Below, in pieces: positions 33,556-45,045 of a stretch of DNA of 64,000 nucleotides. The notes under the pieces were generated by a model that did no database searches, was not told the origin of the DNA, and was given only the letters and a program-made list of their open reading frames with translations. Within the stretch, counting starts at the first letter, position 1. The number at the start of each line of letters is the position of its first letter. Origin of the DNA: Allomyces arbusculus (taxonomy: Eukaryota; Blastocladiomycota; Blastocladiomycetes; Blastocladiales; Blastocladiaceae); the NCBI GenBank assembly GCA_027604705.1, contig JADHYV010000091.1, positions 302-64,301 of the forward strand, given 5' to 3'. Both the position numbers and the translations under genes were made by a program.

Positions 33556-35896
33556 TCACAATTTCACCAACTTACTCACCTGCTCGTCCTTGCGAAATGC
33601 ATTCAGCACGTCCTGCTCGCTCACATTCAACTGCACGAGCACCATCTTTGGGTCCAGCATCAAGATCCCAGCCTGCGCGAGCGCGACCAACGCGCGCGTA
33701 ACGTCCTGCTCCGCCGGCACCGGTGTGATACTCCCAAGCGTACACGTTTCCCGCACGCGGTCGCGCACCTCACGCACGGGCACGTCGCGCACGCCCGCAC
33801 GCCGCTGGGCGGCCAAAATCACCGCCACAGCAACACGCTGCACGACCACCGCGCCCGACGTGGCCAAAGCCACGAGCAACTGTGCCGCAGGCGACGCGTA
33901 CATTTCGTCGGCCGCGGACTTGATGTGTGCGACATCGACAGGCACGGGGATCGAGTTCTTGATTTTCTTAGGCGCCTTGGCCGCACCCGCGACTTCGGCG
34001 AGTTCCACAGCACGCCGTGTCACGTCGAGCAACCGCCGCGCGTCGCCGTTGACGGTACTTACTTTCCTTGCGGCAAAGGTAATGGCATTGTCGTTTACGA
34101 CCGGACACGACGCACCGAGTCGCATGCGCAAAATTTCGACGAGTTGCGGTTCCGTATAGGGCGCGAAATCAATGCGTTCCATGCCGAGCCGCGAAGCGAC
34201 GCGTTTCGTGAGCAGGCGTTCGGGTAAGTCCATAGTGTTGGCGATCGCGACGACGATGAGCCGCGACCGTGGCGCCTGCGCCCATTCAAAGAGATTGTAC
34301 ATGACGCCTTGTCGCTTGGTCACGAGCAGGTCAAGCTCGTCGAGGAGTAGAACGAGCACGGGGTCCGCATCAGTCGGGGTCATGATCGAGGCCGACGAGG
34401 ACGCTGCGTCGCCAGTCGGGGCGGCGGCTTGGTCAGCGTCCTCCTGCTCGTCGTCGGGATTGTTGGCGTCCGGCTTGCTTGATGCATCAGACGACGACGA
34501 GAGCGTCGCGTAAATACCGCGCGCAGCGTAGTACTTGGACAAGAGCAGCTGCGCGTGCCGGATTGTGACCTTTTCGCCGGCGAGTCCCGCCCAGAGCGCG
34601 CTGTAGGCCTGGCCCGGGTCGAGCACCTTCATGCCGTTGACCTCGACAAACTTGAACGGGAGGAGATCCTACGGCAGAGCAGGAACCGATGAGTCAATGT
34701 TTGCTGCGGTTTTGCGAGAGTGCGAGGTGGGTAGATCTGAAACGGACCCCGGCCTCGACTTGTCGCTGCACGGTGCGCAGCACTTCAAAGAATGTGGCCG
34801 TCTTACCGGTCCCCGGCACGCCCGACACGTCTACGTACCCAAAAGAAAAGCGTCAGTCATCACCCAATCGAGCCACTACGCCAAGTCGAACGCAAATGGC
34901 ACGTACAGAGACACCGCCCCATCCGGTCACGGATCGCCGACTCCATCATTTCATAGAGCGTCGCAAACTCGTCCTCGCGACACGGCAAGGCCTCGGGTAC
35001 GGCCGACACGTGCAGGACCTCCTTAGCCTGCTGGTAGGTTTTGACCGTCGGGCGCTCGGCGAGCGTGCGCTTCAAGAACGGGACGGCGGCCTCGGGGATC
35101 GGACGGGCCACTTTTTTGCGGACCGGTGTTGCCCTTTTGGACGGCGTGGAGCGTGCCGTAGCAGTACCGGCTCGGCGTCGCGGGGTTCTGGGACCGGCAC
35201 GCGCGGTTCGTGCACGTTTTCCTGGAGTGCACGACGGTCAGCATGCGCCATTTGGTAAAGAAACGAGATTGGATCGTGCGTACGTGGCCGCGCAGAATCG
35301 CTATCATCGTCGTCGGGCTCGGGGTCGCTCGAGTCGCTCGACTCGGTCTCTTCGTTGCCGCTGCCCCCGTCCTTGCCCTCGTGATCCGACGCCTTGGCCT
35401 CATCAAAGTCGGACGCACTCTCATTCCCGCTGCTGCTGCTCGACGAATCGCCATCGTCGTCCTCGACCGGCTGCGCTTTGCGACGACGACGCGCCGCGGG
35501 CGTACGTGCTGCTGTTGGTGATCGCGCCGACGCGGTCCGCTTGCGCGCGGGCGTCGGAGTGCTCGGCGCCTTGGTGACCCGTCTCCTCGTCGGCGTAGCC
35601 GCCTTGGATGGGGTTGCTGCAGTCTTGGACGGCGTCGCCTTGGCCTTGGGGGTCACCAGTGCACGGGAGGGCGTCGATGCCGTGGCCGCCTTGGCGCCGT
35701 GCTTGGGTGGGGCCGGTGCGGGGACTGGTGGAGCCGTGGCGGCACGCGTACGGGGCCGCAGGTTGCGTGCGGGTGATTCGGTGTTGGTCGTGGTGGTCGA
35801 CGTGGGTCGGGCGGGGCCCGCAGGGACAGTGTCGGCGTCGGCGGCTGATGGCGTGGTCGCAGCACGCGTGCGCTTTCTGGAGGGAGTGCTGGCCAT
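33556..35896 (-). CDS. ORC1: Origin recognition complex subunit 1
   Basis: AAA+ ATPase that binds replication origins and loads MCM with Cdc6. Exons 35896..35284, 35221..34907, 34830..34748 and 34668..33556 give 707 aa. The N-terminal 270 residues are disordered, basic, Ser/Thr-Pro-rich (SRALVTPKAKATPSKTAATP-like) with an acidic patch. There is no BAH domain, unlike yeast and human ORC1. Then VLHVSAVPEALPCREDEFAT, Walker A GVPGTGKTAT (split-exon region near residue 313), Walker B VLLLDELDLLVTKRQGVMYN, sensor ANTMDLPERLLTKRVASRLG and GDARRLLDVTRRAVE, ending in a winged helix. An acidic/Ser insert precedes Walker B. The 83-bp third exon carries Walker A. Confidence 0.95.
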
Positions 35897-35944
35897 GACT
35901 TGCGGATCGAGTGCAGCAAGTCGGTCTGTCGTTGGCGGGTGGGC

Positions 35945-35987
35945 GTGGTTGTGGTTGTGGTTGTGGTTGTGGTTGTGGTTGTGGTTG
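35945..35987. repeat. (GTGGTT)n microsatellite
   Basis: About seven perfect 6-bp units, 49-91 bp upstream of the ORC1 start codon, so in its 5' UTR or core promoter (read as CCACAA units on the ORC1 strand). Confidence 0.9.
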
Positions 35988-36188
35988 ATCAGAGAGCGGC
36001 TGGGTGAGTCGATGGCAGCGACGACGACGAGAGACCAACGGCCAAGTCGTCGCCACAGAGAAGAGCTCTGCTGCCCTGCCGCAGCGTGTTCTCCATCACC
36101 TCGCGGATCACGACGCGCAACGAGATAAAAGCAGGCAAGAACAAAACGATTTTACTGACGGGAAATGGATGTATCATACACCGTGGAA

Positions 36189-36202
36189 GGGGGGGGGGGG
36201 GG
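36189..36202. repeat. Poly-G homopolymer (14 G)
   Basis: Uninterrupted G run in non-coding DNA between two minus-strand genes. Exact length may be affected by sequencing. Confidence 0.85.
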
Positions 36203-36449
36203 ATGACAATGCGCGTCGGCGCGACGGTGGTCGCTGCTCGAGCCACCACCACACAACAGCGGCTTCGGCCGCGCGGCTCGATCGACACGGCGATCAGAGG
36301 CAAGACAAAAACACGACGACCAAGACCAAGGCCAAGACTGAACAAGGAGGAACTCAAGACGGCAGAGAAAGAAACGACACCGGCGACGACGAGGAACATG
36401 ACGCGACACGACTCAGCACGGGCAGCGCGAGCTTGACCGGGGCTCGCAC

Positions 36450-37241
36450 TTAGACGCGGCCCGAGACGGGCTGCGGCATCCCCTCGCGGCCAATGACGAC
36501 GGCCTCGACCTTCTCCATCAAGTCGGCCGACATGGCCGCGGCGTTTTTGGCGGCGCCGAGCGTGCCGCCCGTGATGCCCGACCGCAGGCCCGTGATCTCC
36601 TGCGTCGTTCCGAGCCCAATCGACAGCGCGCGCAGGCCATAGAACAGCGCCGTGAACACGCCAACGACCGCCAGCGCAATCCAGAAGCTGAAGAAGAGCA
36701 CCGGGCCGAGAAATAGCAGGCCGAAACCGAGAATGCCGCCTGTTGAAGCAAACGAGACGCGCACGGTCAGTGTCGCGTCGGAATACGCGCGTATCGCCAT
36801 CGCCGCGAGGGAGAGACAGGAATAGCGCACCTTCGACAATCGCCACGCCGACCGTCGCAATCGTCGCCACGATCCCAAACGAAATGGCCGCGTATGTCGC
36901 GAAAATGATGTTCGGGATCGCCGTCAGCGCGCCAAACACGTAGACGAAACTGCGCAGCGCGGGGTAAGCTATGGAGTGGCAGGATGCTCGTCAGGCGACT
37001 TCTGCGCGTCGCAATCTCGAGGGAGAGGCGTTTGCATACCGTCCCAGTAGACTCGGAACGTGTCGTAGGCAATTGACCCCCACTTGCGGCCGGTATCGAG
37101 CACGGGCGTGGCCAAGGACGTGATGCCCGTCAGCTTCGACAGCTGCGCAGACGCCGTCTGCATCAAGCCGGGCGCGTCCTTGCCGTAGGTCGTCGGGCCC
37201 TGCAGCCCGGGCGCAATCGTGCCGCGGTCCATCATCGACAT
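36450..37241 (-). CDS. Promethin/LDAF1-like membrane protein
   Basis: Exons 37241..37040, 36968..36831 and 36739..36450 give 209 aa. After a soluble N-terminus (SMMDRGTIAPGLQGPTTYG, FRVYWDA) come hydrophobic segments: LRSFVYVFGALTAIPNIIFA, FGIVATIATVGVAIVEGG, LGFGLLFLGPVLFFSFWIAL and VVGVFTALFYGLRALSIGLG. The VVAIVEGG-type turn between helices and the overall hairpin pattern resemble promethin/LDAF1 and yeast Ldo16, which work with seipin in lipid-droplet formation. The C-terminus is short and amphipathic (SADLMEKVEAVVIGRE). The family assignment is from pattern only. Longer upstream frames start with GTG and are not used. Confidence 0.6.
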
Positions 37242-38067
37242 GATGGCGGTGGTGGCGGTGGTGGTGGAGGAGGGGGTGGAGGGGGTGGAGGGGGTGGAGG
37301 TGGTGGAGCGGTCGCTGGCAGTCGCGGCGAGGGCGACACGGCGAGCGAGCGAGCGAGGGAGACGCGAATTCGGGTCGCGGTTAGAGGCGTCGGTGGCTGG
37401 TCGTCGAGCGGAGGTTGGTCGACGGCGGAAGCGGACTGTGAGGAGGAGAGAGCGTGCGCCGACGGCGCGGGCTGCGGCTCTTATGGGCGGCGCGCTGCGA
37501 GCCGGGCGACGCGGCCGTGACTTTGAAGCGGCGGTGGGGCCGGTGCGCGCCGAGTCCACGGCCGGGTCGGATCGACGGGCAGCTGCAGGTGGCGGGCGCG
37601 CTCATGTCTCGAACTGCGGCCGGGTCATCAGCGAGGCGCGCCAACCGCGGTCAGATGCTGCGGGCGATCACCCTGCAATCTCGGCCTGACCTCGACTGAC
37701 CTGGGACGGGCTCCTGATTTGCGGCAAGTCTCAGCATCGAACTTGACGTGGCGCGCGCGGAGGGACCGCATTCCAGCGCGTCGAAGACAGGGTGCGAGAG
37801 ACGCGATTGGAGACAACGAACAGGCTCGGTTGCCATGGCAACTCCATCACGTGCGACCGCCTGATGCCCGCGCGCTGATCGCCCGCTCAGCAACAGCCGA
37901 CTTGACACCGTATAGGGTCGAGGCGACCCTGTGCAAGACTCACAACGACACCGACAACGACTCCGTACTGCAAGCAGTTGATTGGACCACGCTGCCGACC
38001 GCGCACCTGCTCGATCACCGGACCCTGACCGCTCGCCGCCGACACCGGATCTCGCGCCGCCATCACC
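37242..38067. promoter_or_regulatory. Divergent intergenic region, promethin-like/BMS1
   Basis: 826 bp between opposed starts. The first 70 bp upstream of the promethin-like ATG are a G-rich minisatellite (separate entry). The rest is GC-rich with no recognisable gene or box. Confidence 0.45.
37246..37311. repeat. G-rich minisatellite (GGTGGAGGG-like)
   Basis: Runs of GGTGGAGGGG/GGTGGTGG units directly abutting the promethin-like start codon. On the transcribed RNA this is a CCACC-rich 5' leader; on the plus strand the spaced GGG runs could form a G-quadruplex. Confidence 0.8.
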
Positions 38068-41000
38068 ATGGAGGACCGGCCGCAAAAGCCGCATCGTAAG
38101 GCGCATGCCGGCCGCAAAGCCGACAAGAAGAAGCCCAAAAATGCCGAAAAGAACAACCCCAAGGTCAGTCAGTTTTTTCCTCGACGACGCGGTCATTGAC
38201 GTCGTGAACGCTCGACTCATGAAACGAATGATCCCAATTTATTTACCTAGGCGTTTGCCATGCAATCCGGCCGCCGCGCCGAGAAAATGGCACGCCGCAA
38301 GGAGGAGCTCAACCAGAAGAAGCTGCACGTGCCGCTCGTCGACCGCACGCCCATTGAGCCGCCGCCCGTTGTGATTGCCGTCGCCGGCCCGCCCGGCACG
38401 GGCAAGTCGACGCTGATCCGGTCGCTCGTCAAGCGGTACACGCGGCAAAACATTCACGAAATTAACGGCCCCGTGACGGTTGTTGCTGGACGCAAGCGGC
38501 GCCTGACCTTCATCGAATGCGCCAACGACCTGAACGCCATGATCGACGTGGCCAAGGTCGCCGACCTCGTCTTGCTCATGGTCGATGCCGCTTACGGGTT
38601 TGAAATGGAGACGTTTGAGTTTCTCAACATTTTGCAGACGCATGGGTTCCCGAAAGTCATGGGCGTGTTGACGCACCTCGACAAGTTCCGCGATAACAAG
38701 AAGCTGCGCAAGCGGAAAAAGGCGCTCAAGCAGCGGTTCTGGACCGAGATTCACAACGGCGCCAAGCTCTTCTACCTGTCGGGCGTCATCAACGGCCGGT
38801 ACCCGAAAAACGAAGTGCTCAACCTGTCCCGGTTCATTTCCGTCATGAAGTTCCGCCCGCTCGTCTGGCGCAACGCGCACCCCTACTTGCTCGCCGACCG
38901 CATCGAGGACCTGACACCGCCGCAGCAGATCGAGGCCAACCCAAAATGCGACCGCAAGGTCTCGGTCATGGGCTACCTGCGCGGCACCTACTTGAAGGCC
39001 AATGCGCCCGTGCACATTCCGGGTGCCGGCGACTTTGTCGTCGGCGACGTCTCGGCAGTCCCCGACCCGTGCCCGCTGCCCGAGTCGCAGCGCAAGTCGC
39101 TCTCGGAAAAGCACAAGCTGATTTACGCGCCCATGTCGGACGTCGGCGGTGTAATGTACGACAAGGACGCCATCTACATTCACGTGCCGGGCAATTTCAC
39201 GAACCGCGACGCCGATGCTGAGAACCTCGGTGAAGGGCAGAAGATGGTCGTGGATCTGCAGCGGTTCCAGGGCACGCTCGATAACCAGCTCCAGCAGAGT
39301 ACGATTCGACTGTTTGACAAGAGCCTACCGGTCGCAGCTGACGGCGTGCGGTTACCGAGCGGTGCGGCCGCGGCCGATGACGATTACTCGTCGGAGGAGG
39401 ACGAGGACCGTGACGAGGACGATGTCGACGATGCGGGCTCGGCCGACGAAGGCCCGAGCGACGACGAGGACGATGATGAGATGGAGGAGGATGACGACGA
39501 GGGCAGCGATGCCGAGGACGCGCCATTATCATCACACCGCAGCGGCCGTACGCGTCGCCGTGCGGGCGAAACCTACGACGACGACGGCGACGCGGTCCAA
39601 GAGCACGAGCTCGAGGTCTACGAGGACGACGTTATCGACATGACCGACGACGAGGACGAGGACGTCGACGGGGCGCACAAGTGGAAGAACGGCATGGTCG
39701 AGCGCGCGATGCAGGCTTTCCAGGCGCGCAAGCGCGTCCATCTCATGGATCTCGTCTATGGCTCGTCTGGCGACGGCGACGCCGACCAGGAGCAGGACGG
39801 CGTCGAGCTCGACGACGACGGCGATGAGCTGTTCACCAAGAAGGCCGTGCGCCGCGACGACGATGACGAGCTCGTGCGCCCTGCGCTCCTCACGATTGAT
39901 CTGACCAGGTGGGACGACGAGGAGACGCTCGAGTCGCTGCGCAACCGGTTTATAACCGGCGAGCTGGCCGACGACGAGGAGGTCGCAGGTGGCGCCGACG
40001 GCGAGGGGAACCCCTACGAGGAGATGGACGGCGATTTCGAGGACCTCGAGGGTGCCGACGGCGCATCCAAGCTCGCCAAGGACGCCGGCGCCGACGACGA
40101 CGACGAGGACCTCACCGAGGAGCAGCAGCTCGAAAAGAAGCGCGCCGAGCTCAAGAAAAAGTTTGACGCCGAGTACGACGGCATGTCGGACGACGACGGC
40201 AGCAAGGAAAAGACCTACTTTGACGTGGTCAAGGAGCGGCTGCAGCAGCAGGTTGCGGCGACGCGCGAGGAGTTTGACGATGACGAGGAGGCGCGCATCC
40301 GAGTGCTCGGCCACTTGCCGGGCACGTATGTGCGTGTCGTGCTCGACTGCGTACCATGCGAGTTCATCGAGCACTTTGACCCGCGGTACCCCGTGATTCT
40401 CGGTGGTCTGGCGCGCAATGAGGACCAGTACGCGTTCATGCAAGTGCGCATCAAGAAGCACCGCTGGTACAAGCGCATTCTCAAGACCAACGACCCGGTC
40501 ATCATTTCGCTCGGGTGGCGGCGGTTCCAGACGCTGCCCTTGTTCTCGCTCGACGACCGCATTCGCAACCGCATGCTCAAGTACACGCCGCAGCATATGC
40601 ATTGTCTCGCCACTTTCTACGGCCCGCTCGCACCGCCCGGTACCGCGTTTTGCGCGTTCCAGTCGCTCGAGGGCGGCACACCCGATTTCCGCGTCGCAGC
40701 GACGGGGCTCGTGTCGGACATCAACAAGTCGCACGAGATCGTCAAGAAACTCAAGCTAACGGGCACGCCGTACCAAATCTACAAGCACACGGCGTTTGTG
40801 CGCAACATGTTCTCGACGAGTTTGGAAGTGGCCAAGTTTGAGGGCGCCGCGATTCGCACCGTCTCGGGCATTCGCGGTCAAGTGAAGAAGGCTGTGCAGC
40901 CCGAGGGTAACTTCCGCGCCACGTTCGAGGACAAGATTTTGCCGTCCGACATCGTCTTTCTCAAGGCCTGGTACCCGGTCAAGCCCAAGAAGTTCTGCAA

Positions 41001-41550
41001 CCCGGTTACGTCGCTGCTCTTGCGCGACAAGGCCGCGTGGAAGGGCATGCGACTCGCCAACACGGTCAAGCATGAGCTTGGACTCAAGATCCAGACCAAT
41101 GCCGACTCGTCCTACCGCGAGATCACGGAGCGGCCGGAAGTGCGCAAGTTCAATCCGCTCAAAATCCCGAAGGGCCTGCAGCGCGACTTGCCTTTCAAGG
41201 CCAAGCCCAAGCTCATGACCGCGCAAAAGCGCGAGACTTACCTGCAGAAGCGCGCGGTCGTGGCCGAGCCCGAGGAGCGCAAGATCGAGGGTTTGCTCGC
41301 ACACATTCGCACGCTCAAGTACCACCGCGAGGAGAAGAAGAAGCAGAAGGACCAGGAGACGCGCGACAAGTACCTCAAGAAGGTGGCTAAGGTCGATAGC
41401 GACAAGGCCGAGGTCGCCAAGGACCGCGCCAAGGAGTTTTACCGCAAGCTCGGCAAGGCGCAGAAGCGTGCCGCCGACTCGGAGGGCAGCGGCGGTGGTG
41501 GTCGGCGCGGCGGGAAGCGCGTCAAGCGCGCGGCTGCAGGCGACGATTAG
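38068..41550 (+). CDS. BMS1: Ribosome biogenesis GTPase BMS1
   Basis: GTPase of the small-subunit processome that binds Rcl1 and U3 snoRNP. Exons 38068..38163 and 38251..41550 give 1,131 aa (yeast 1,183). The first exon encodes [20 protein letters not shown], the basic N-terminus of Bms1. The G1 motif is [20 protein letters not shown] (about residue 78-85); [40 protein letters not shown] and GVLTHLDKF follow. A long Asp/Glu-rich central region separates the GTPase from the C-terminal half with [36 protein letters not shown] and [20 protein letters not shown]. The tail is Lys-rich. Complete. Confidence 0.97.
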
Positions 41551-42062
41551 AGGTCGCGGGCATTCTTCGTTTGTCTTTTTCTTTTGTGTTGATTCGTGGG
41601 TTGCGCGTGTGATTTCCTCGTCTACTTCTTTCGTCGGTGGTTTGGGTTTGGATCTCATAAATTTCAGCAAACTGCTGTATTCCCCTGGATATTTGTCCTC
41701 TTGAGTCTCGCGTCTGCCGTGTTCTCTGACTACGATCAACGTTGTTCGACAGATTGGTGCGACAGCGCTCGTCCTGAAGCATTGTGAACGGGCCGGACGG
41801 CGCCAGATGGGCTTAGCACCCTCAGCAGCAGCAAGTTGATGTTGGACGAAGAGAGGGGTTTCAAAGTTACCTGTTCGCTCCCTGATGCGTAATACTGCTC
41901 TGGGCAACTTTGACACCGCCCAGACTGGGTGCACAGCACTCGGTTCTTAAGGCATGCCAACGAAGCACCTGCGCCCACGTGCTCAAGAAAACAGGTCGCG
42001 GCCTTCGGCAGGAATCCATTTTGCACCTACGCCGCCACCACCATTAATCCAAAATCAACACC
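41551..42062. other. Intergenic region BMS1-RRP15
   Basis: 512 bp between two same-strand ribosome-biogenesis genes. The first 160 bp are T-rich (3' UTR-like). No gene seen. Confidence 0.55.
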
Positions 42063-43132
42063 ATGAGCACACTGGACGCTGCAATGGATAACGAACTGCC
42101 CGAGACGCTCGACGACATTCAACATTCCGACAATGACGACGAGGTCATGGACGATTCCTTCGACGAAGCTTCCGGATCCGACGATAATGACGACCGTCCC
42201 GCCGCTCGCGACAGCGATGCTGACGACGAGGGCGATGCCGATGACGAGGACGACGACGACGATGTTCCGCGCAAGACCAAGCAACGTGCGGCTCATTTTA
42301 CGCGCGTGCCGAAAATTTGATTCAGGACCTGACCCACGCCATTTGATTTCTCTTCAGCCAAGAGGCCGAAAAAACCCTTGAACGAGGCGATCGCGGCCAT
42401 TCTCGGGACAAAGGCGCCAGCATCGACGGCAAGTGCGCCGATTCTGTCGCGGTCTGGTGTCGAGCGGCGGCTCGATGAGGAGAAGATTGAGGAGAAAGCG
42501 CGCAAAATTCTCGCCAGCGAGACCAAAATCGACTATGCGCGCGAGCGCGTCAAGCCCAAGATCACGGACCTCGAGTACGAGAAGAAGTTGCGCAAGGTCG
42601 CAACACGCGGTGGTACGTTGTCTCTGTCGGTTGTGCAAGTTTGCGTGATCGCATGCGGTCGCTAATCTCGATCGTGGCTCTAGTGGTCAAGCTCTTCAAC
42701 GCGGTTCGACAGGCGCAGCAGCGCGTCAAGGAGGTCAAGGAGCACTCGGGCGTGATTGTGGAGCGCAGGGAAGAAAAGGCCAAGGTCGCATCGACGGCCA
42801 AGTCAACGTTCATGGACATCATGCGTCGCGGCACGCACCGGCCAGCAGTACGCACGCGTTTCTCGCCTCTCCACCGTGTTTCCTCGATGATGACCTCTCA
42901 CCATCGCGATCCCCTCTAGACCACGTCGGTTCTGTTTGGCAACTCGACGACGGCCAACGACGACGACGCCGACGAGGCGGCACCTCCAAAGGCTGCTGCA
43001 CGCGAAGAGTCGGAGGCGATGAAGGCCAAGGGCACGTGGAGCGTGCTCAACGACGACTTTATGCTCGACGCCAAGCTCAAGGACTGGGGCGAGGCTGAGG
43101 CCAACGAGGAGGACGAGATGGAGTTTGAATAG
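42063..43132 (+). CDS. RRP15: Ribosomal RNA-processing protein 15
   Basis: Nucleolar pre-60S factor needed for 27S pre-rRNA processing. Exons 42063..42285, 42358..42612, 42684..42847 and 42920..43132 give 284 aa. The N-terminus is very acidic. The conserved Rrp15 domain begins KRPKKPLNEAIAAILG and contains LEYEKKLRKVATRGVVKLFN formed across the second junction, then AVRQAQQRVKEVKEH and STFMDIMRRGT. The C-terminus has GTWSVLNDDFMLDAKLKDWG. All three introns are 70-72 bp; donors GTGCGG, GTACGT and GTACGC. It follows BMS1 in the same orientation. Confidence 0.92.
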
Positions 43133-43410
43133 TTGGGCGTGTGTACATTCTTTCAATCAAAAGCTGGCGTTTCTGTTTTTTCCACGTGCTGTCACAAACT
43201 GAGTCCAGCAGGAACAGGTCCGTGGTCTATCCCACATTACTTTCCGTTTGCTAATTGGTGCGGCACGTTCGGCTGCGATCAGCGATGCGACGTCCACAAT
43301 TCATGTGGGGCAAGCTAGATTCGAGGATATGGATGACAGGCAGCAAAAGTAAGGCACAACGAGCGGTGTACTAGGAACCCCGCCCGATCAAACAAAGCGG
43401 CGACCAAATC

Positions 43411-44157
43411 TCAACCGCGGTTGGCGGCCTTGGGCGTCCAGGCCTCAATCTTCGGCTCCGTGGTGCTGTAAGCCTTGTAGTTGGCCTCCGACCCGGACGC
43501 GTTGCGAGTGTGCGGCGCCATCCACTTGAGGTCGTTCGGGATGTCGGTCACTTCGTGCGGCGCGCGCGCATCGATACGGTGGATCCACGTGTGCCTACAA
43601 GGCGAACAGGCTGAGCGTCAGCCTGGATCCAATAGCAGCGGAGCTGTCCCGCGTGGGGAGAACAGCGGCCGCTCGTCGAGTTGGCCGCGGGTGTGCGTGA
43701 CGTACCAGCCGGCGGGGATCTCAGACGGGTCGAACTTCTTGCTGGCAGGCACAACCCAGCGCTCGCGAGCTGGACGGAACACGCGAGGGACGATTGGTGT
43801 CGGCTGTCAGTCCCATTTCCAGGAGAGAACGGGAAAGAATGAAAGCACCGAGGAAGAGCAAAACCGGGTCGGCGACGCGGCTCTCGCGGAGGGTGCTGAG
43901 CGCAACGATTGCAGCGGTCGCCAACAGGTGACGCTTGATCGCCTGCCTGCCAGACCCGGTGTCGATTCCCGGGGTTCCAACAAGAAAGAGTGCCGACCGA
44001 AGAGCTCTTCGCGGTTCTCGTAGTAACGGTTGCCGAATTGGTCGGTGCCGATGAGTGTTCCGGCCTTGACCTCGCCGAGAATGAGAAGCTGGTGCCAGGC
44101 GTCCTTGGGGCCGACCTGGAGCACGTTCTTGACGAGCCGCGTGAGCGAGAACGACAT
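43411..44157 (-). CDS. NDUFA12: NADH:ubiquinone oxidoreductase accessory subunit NDUFA12 (B17.2)
   Basis: Accessory subunit of mitochondrial complex I. Exons 44157..43998, 43769..43706 and 43594..43411 give 135 aa, close to the family length. Exon 1 has VGPKDAWHQLLILGEVKAGT and LIGTDQFGNRYYEN; exon 2 restores RERWVVPASKKFDPSEIPAG; exon 3 begins WHTWIHRIDARAPHEVTDIP, matching the conserved PPEWHxWLH block, and ends EAWTPKAANRG. The first intron is 228 bp with a weak donor (GTCGGC), so that boundary is less certain. A complex I subunit excludes lineages that lost complex I. Divergent from the elongin C gene. Confidence 0.92.
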
Positions 44158-44390
44158 GTTGACAAGATTGCAGCGAGTTGGATGGGCTGGTGTCGAGTTC
44201 GCCGTGTGCTCGTTCGTTCCTGCAAGTAGACAGCGTTGGTCGGGGTCACTTCCAGTCGGCGATGCAAACTGGTTGATTCTCACGTGGTACGATGGTTCGC
44301 GACCGTGTCTGGTCGACTCTTTGCAGCTGCCGGCTGTTTGCAAACCGCGTCTCCATCAAGACAGATCACTGAGCAAGTGACCGCAACAGC

Positions 44391-44835
44391 ATGGCTGACA
44401 CCGCAACACTAGCATCCGCCAGCAACGCCGCGCCCGGCGCGACACCGCTCGACCTGACCGACCACGTCCGGCTCGTGTCGGCCGACGGCTTCGAGTTTGT
44501 CATTGACCGCAAGTGCGCCATGGCGTCGGGCACCATCAAGGCCATGCTCTCGTCACCGGCGCGCTTTGCCGAGTCGCAGCATAACGTCGTCGAGTTCAAG
44601 GACATCAAGTGCGTTGGAGCTCATTCAACTTCGCGTCACGTCACGTCGCATCGTGTCGGCATTGCTGACGCATTTTGTGAACGTCGGTAGGGCCGTTATT
44701 CTCGAAAAGGTCTGCCAATACCTCTACTACAAGGTCCGATACACCAACTCGTCGACCGAGATCCCAGAGTTTCCTCTCGGTCCACCACACCAGCTGCTCG
44801 AGCTGCTCATGGCCGCCGACTTTTTGGATTGCTGA
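44391..44835 (+). CDS. ELOC: Elongin C
   Basis: Skp1-like adaptor of elongin BC/cullin ubiquitin ligases. Exons 44391..44608 and 44691..44835 give 120 aa. The protein reads [40 protein letters not shown] and [20 protein letters not shown] over the junction, then [18 protein letters not shown] and [12 protein letters not shown] at the C-terminus, almost identical to metazoan elongin C. The single 82-bp intron has donor GTGCGT and acceptor GGTAG. Confidence 0.96.
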
Positions 44836-45045
44836 GTCGCGTCATCGTTGTTGCCGTCGTTGCTGTCGTTGGTGCGGTGTTCCCTGGCCGGAAACTTCAA
44901 GAAATCATCCGTGTACATAGCTGCCGTCTGCCAGGTCGGGGAATGGATTCCAACGTGTATCGATCAAAGAGTATGTACAGGGCCTGAACGGGCAACGCAA
45001 CAACAATGCACTCCAAAAACCAAATGAGCAAGCGCGAGAGCACCA

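Larger units (their letters stand above)
35897..36449. other. Intergenic region with simple repeats
   Basis: 553 bp between ORC1 and the promethin-like gene, both minus strand. It holds a (GTGGTT) hexamer run at about 35945-35987 next to the ORC1 start and a run of 14 G at 36189-36202. No gene seen. Confidence 0.6.
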
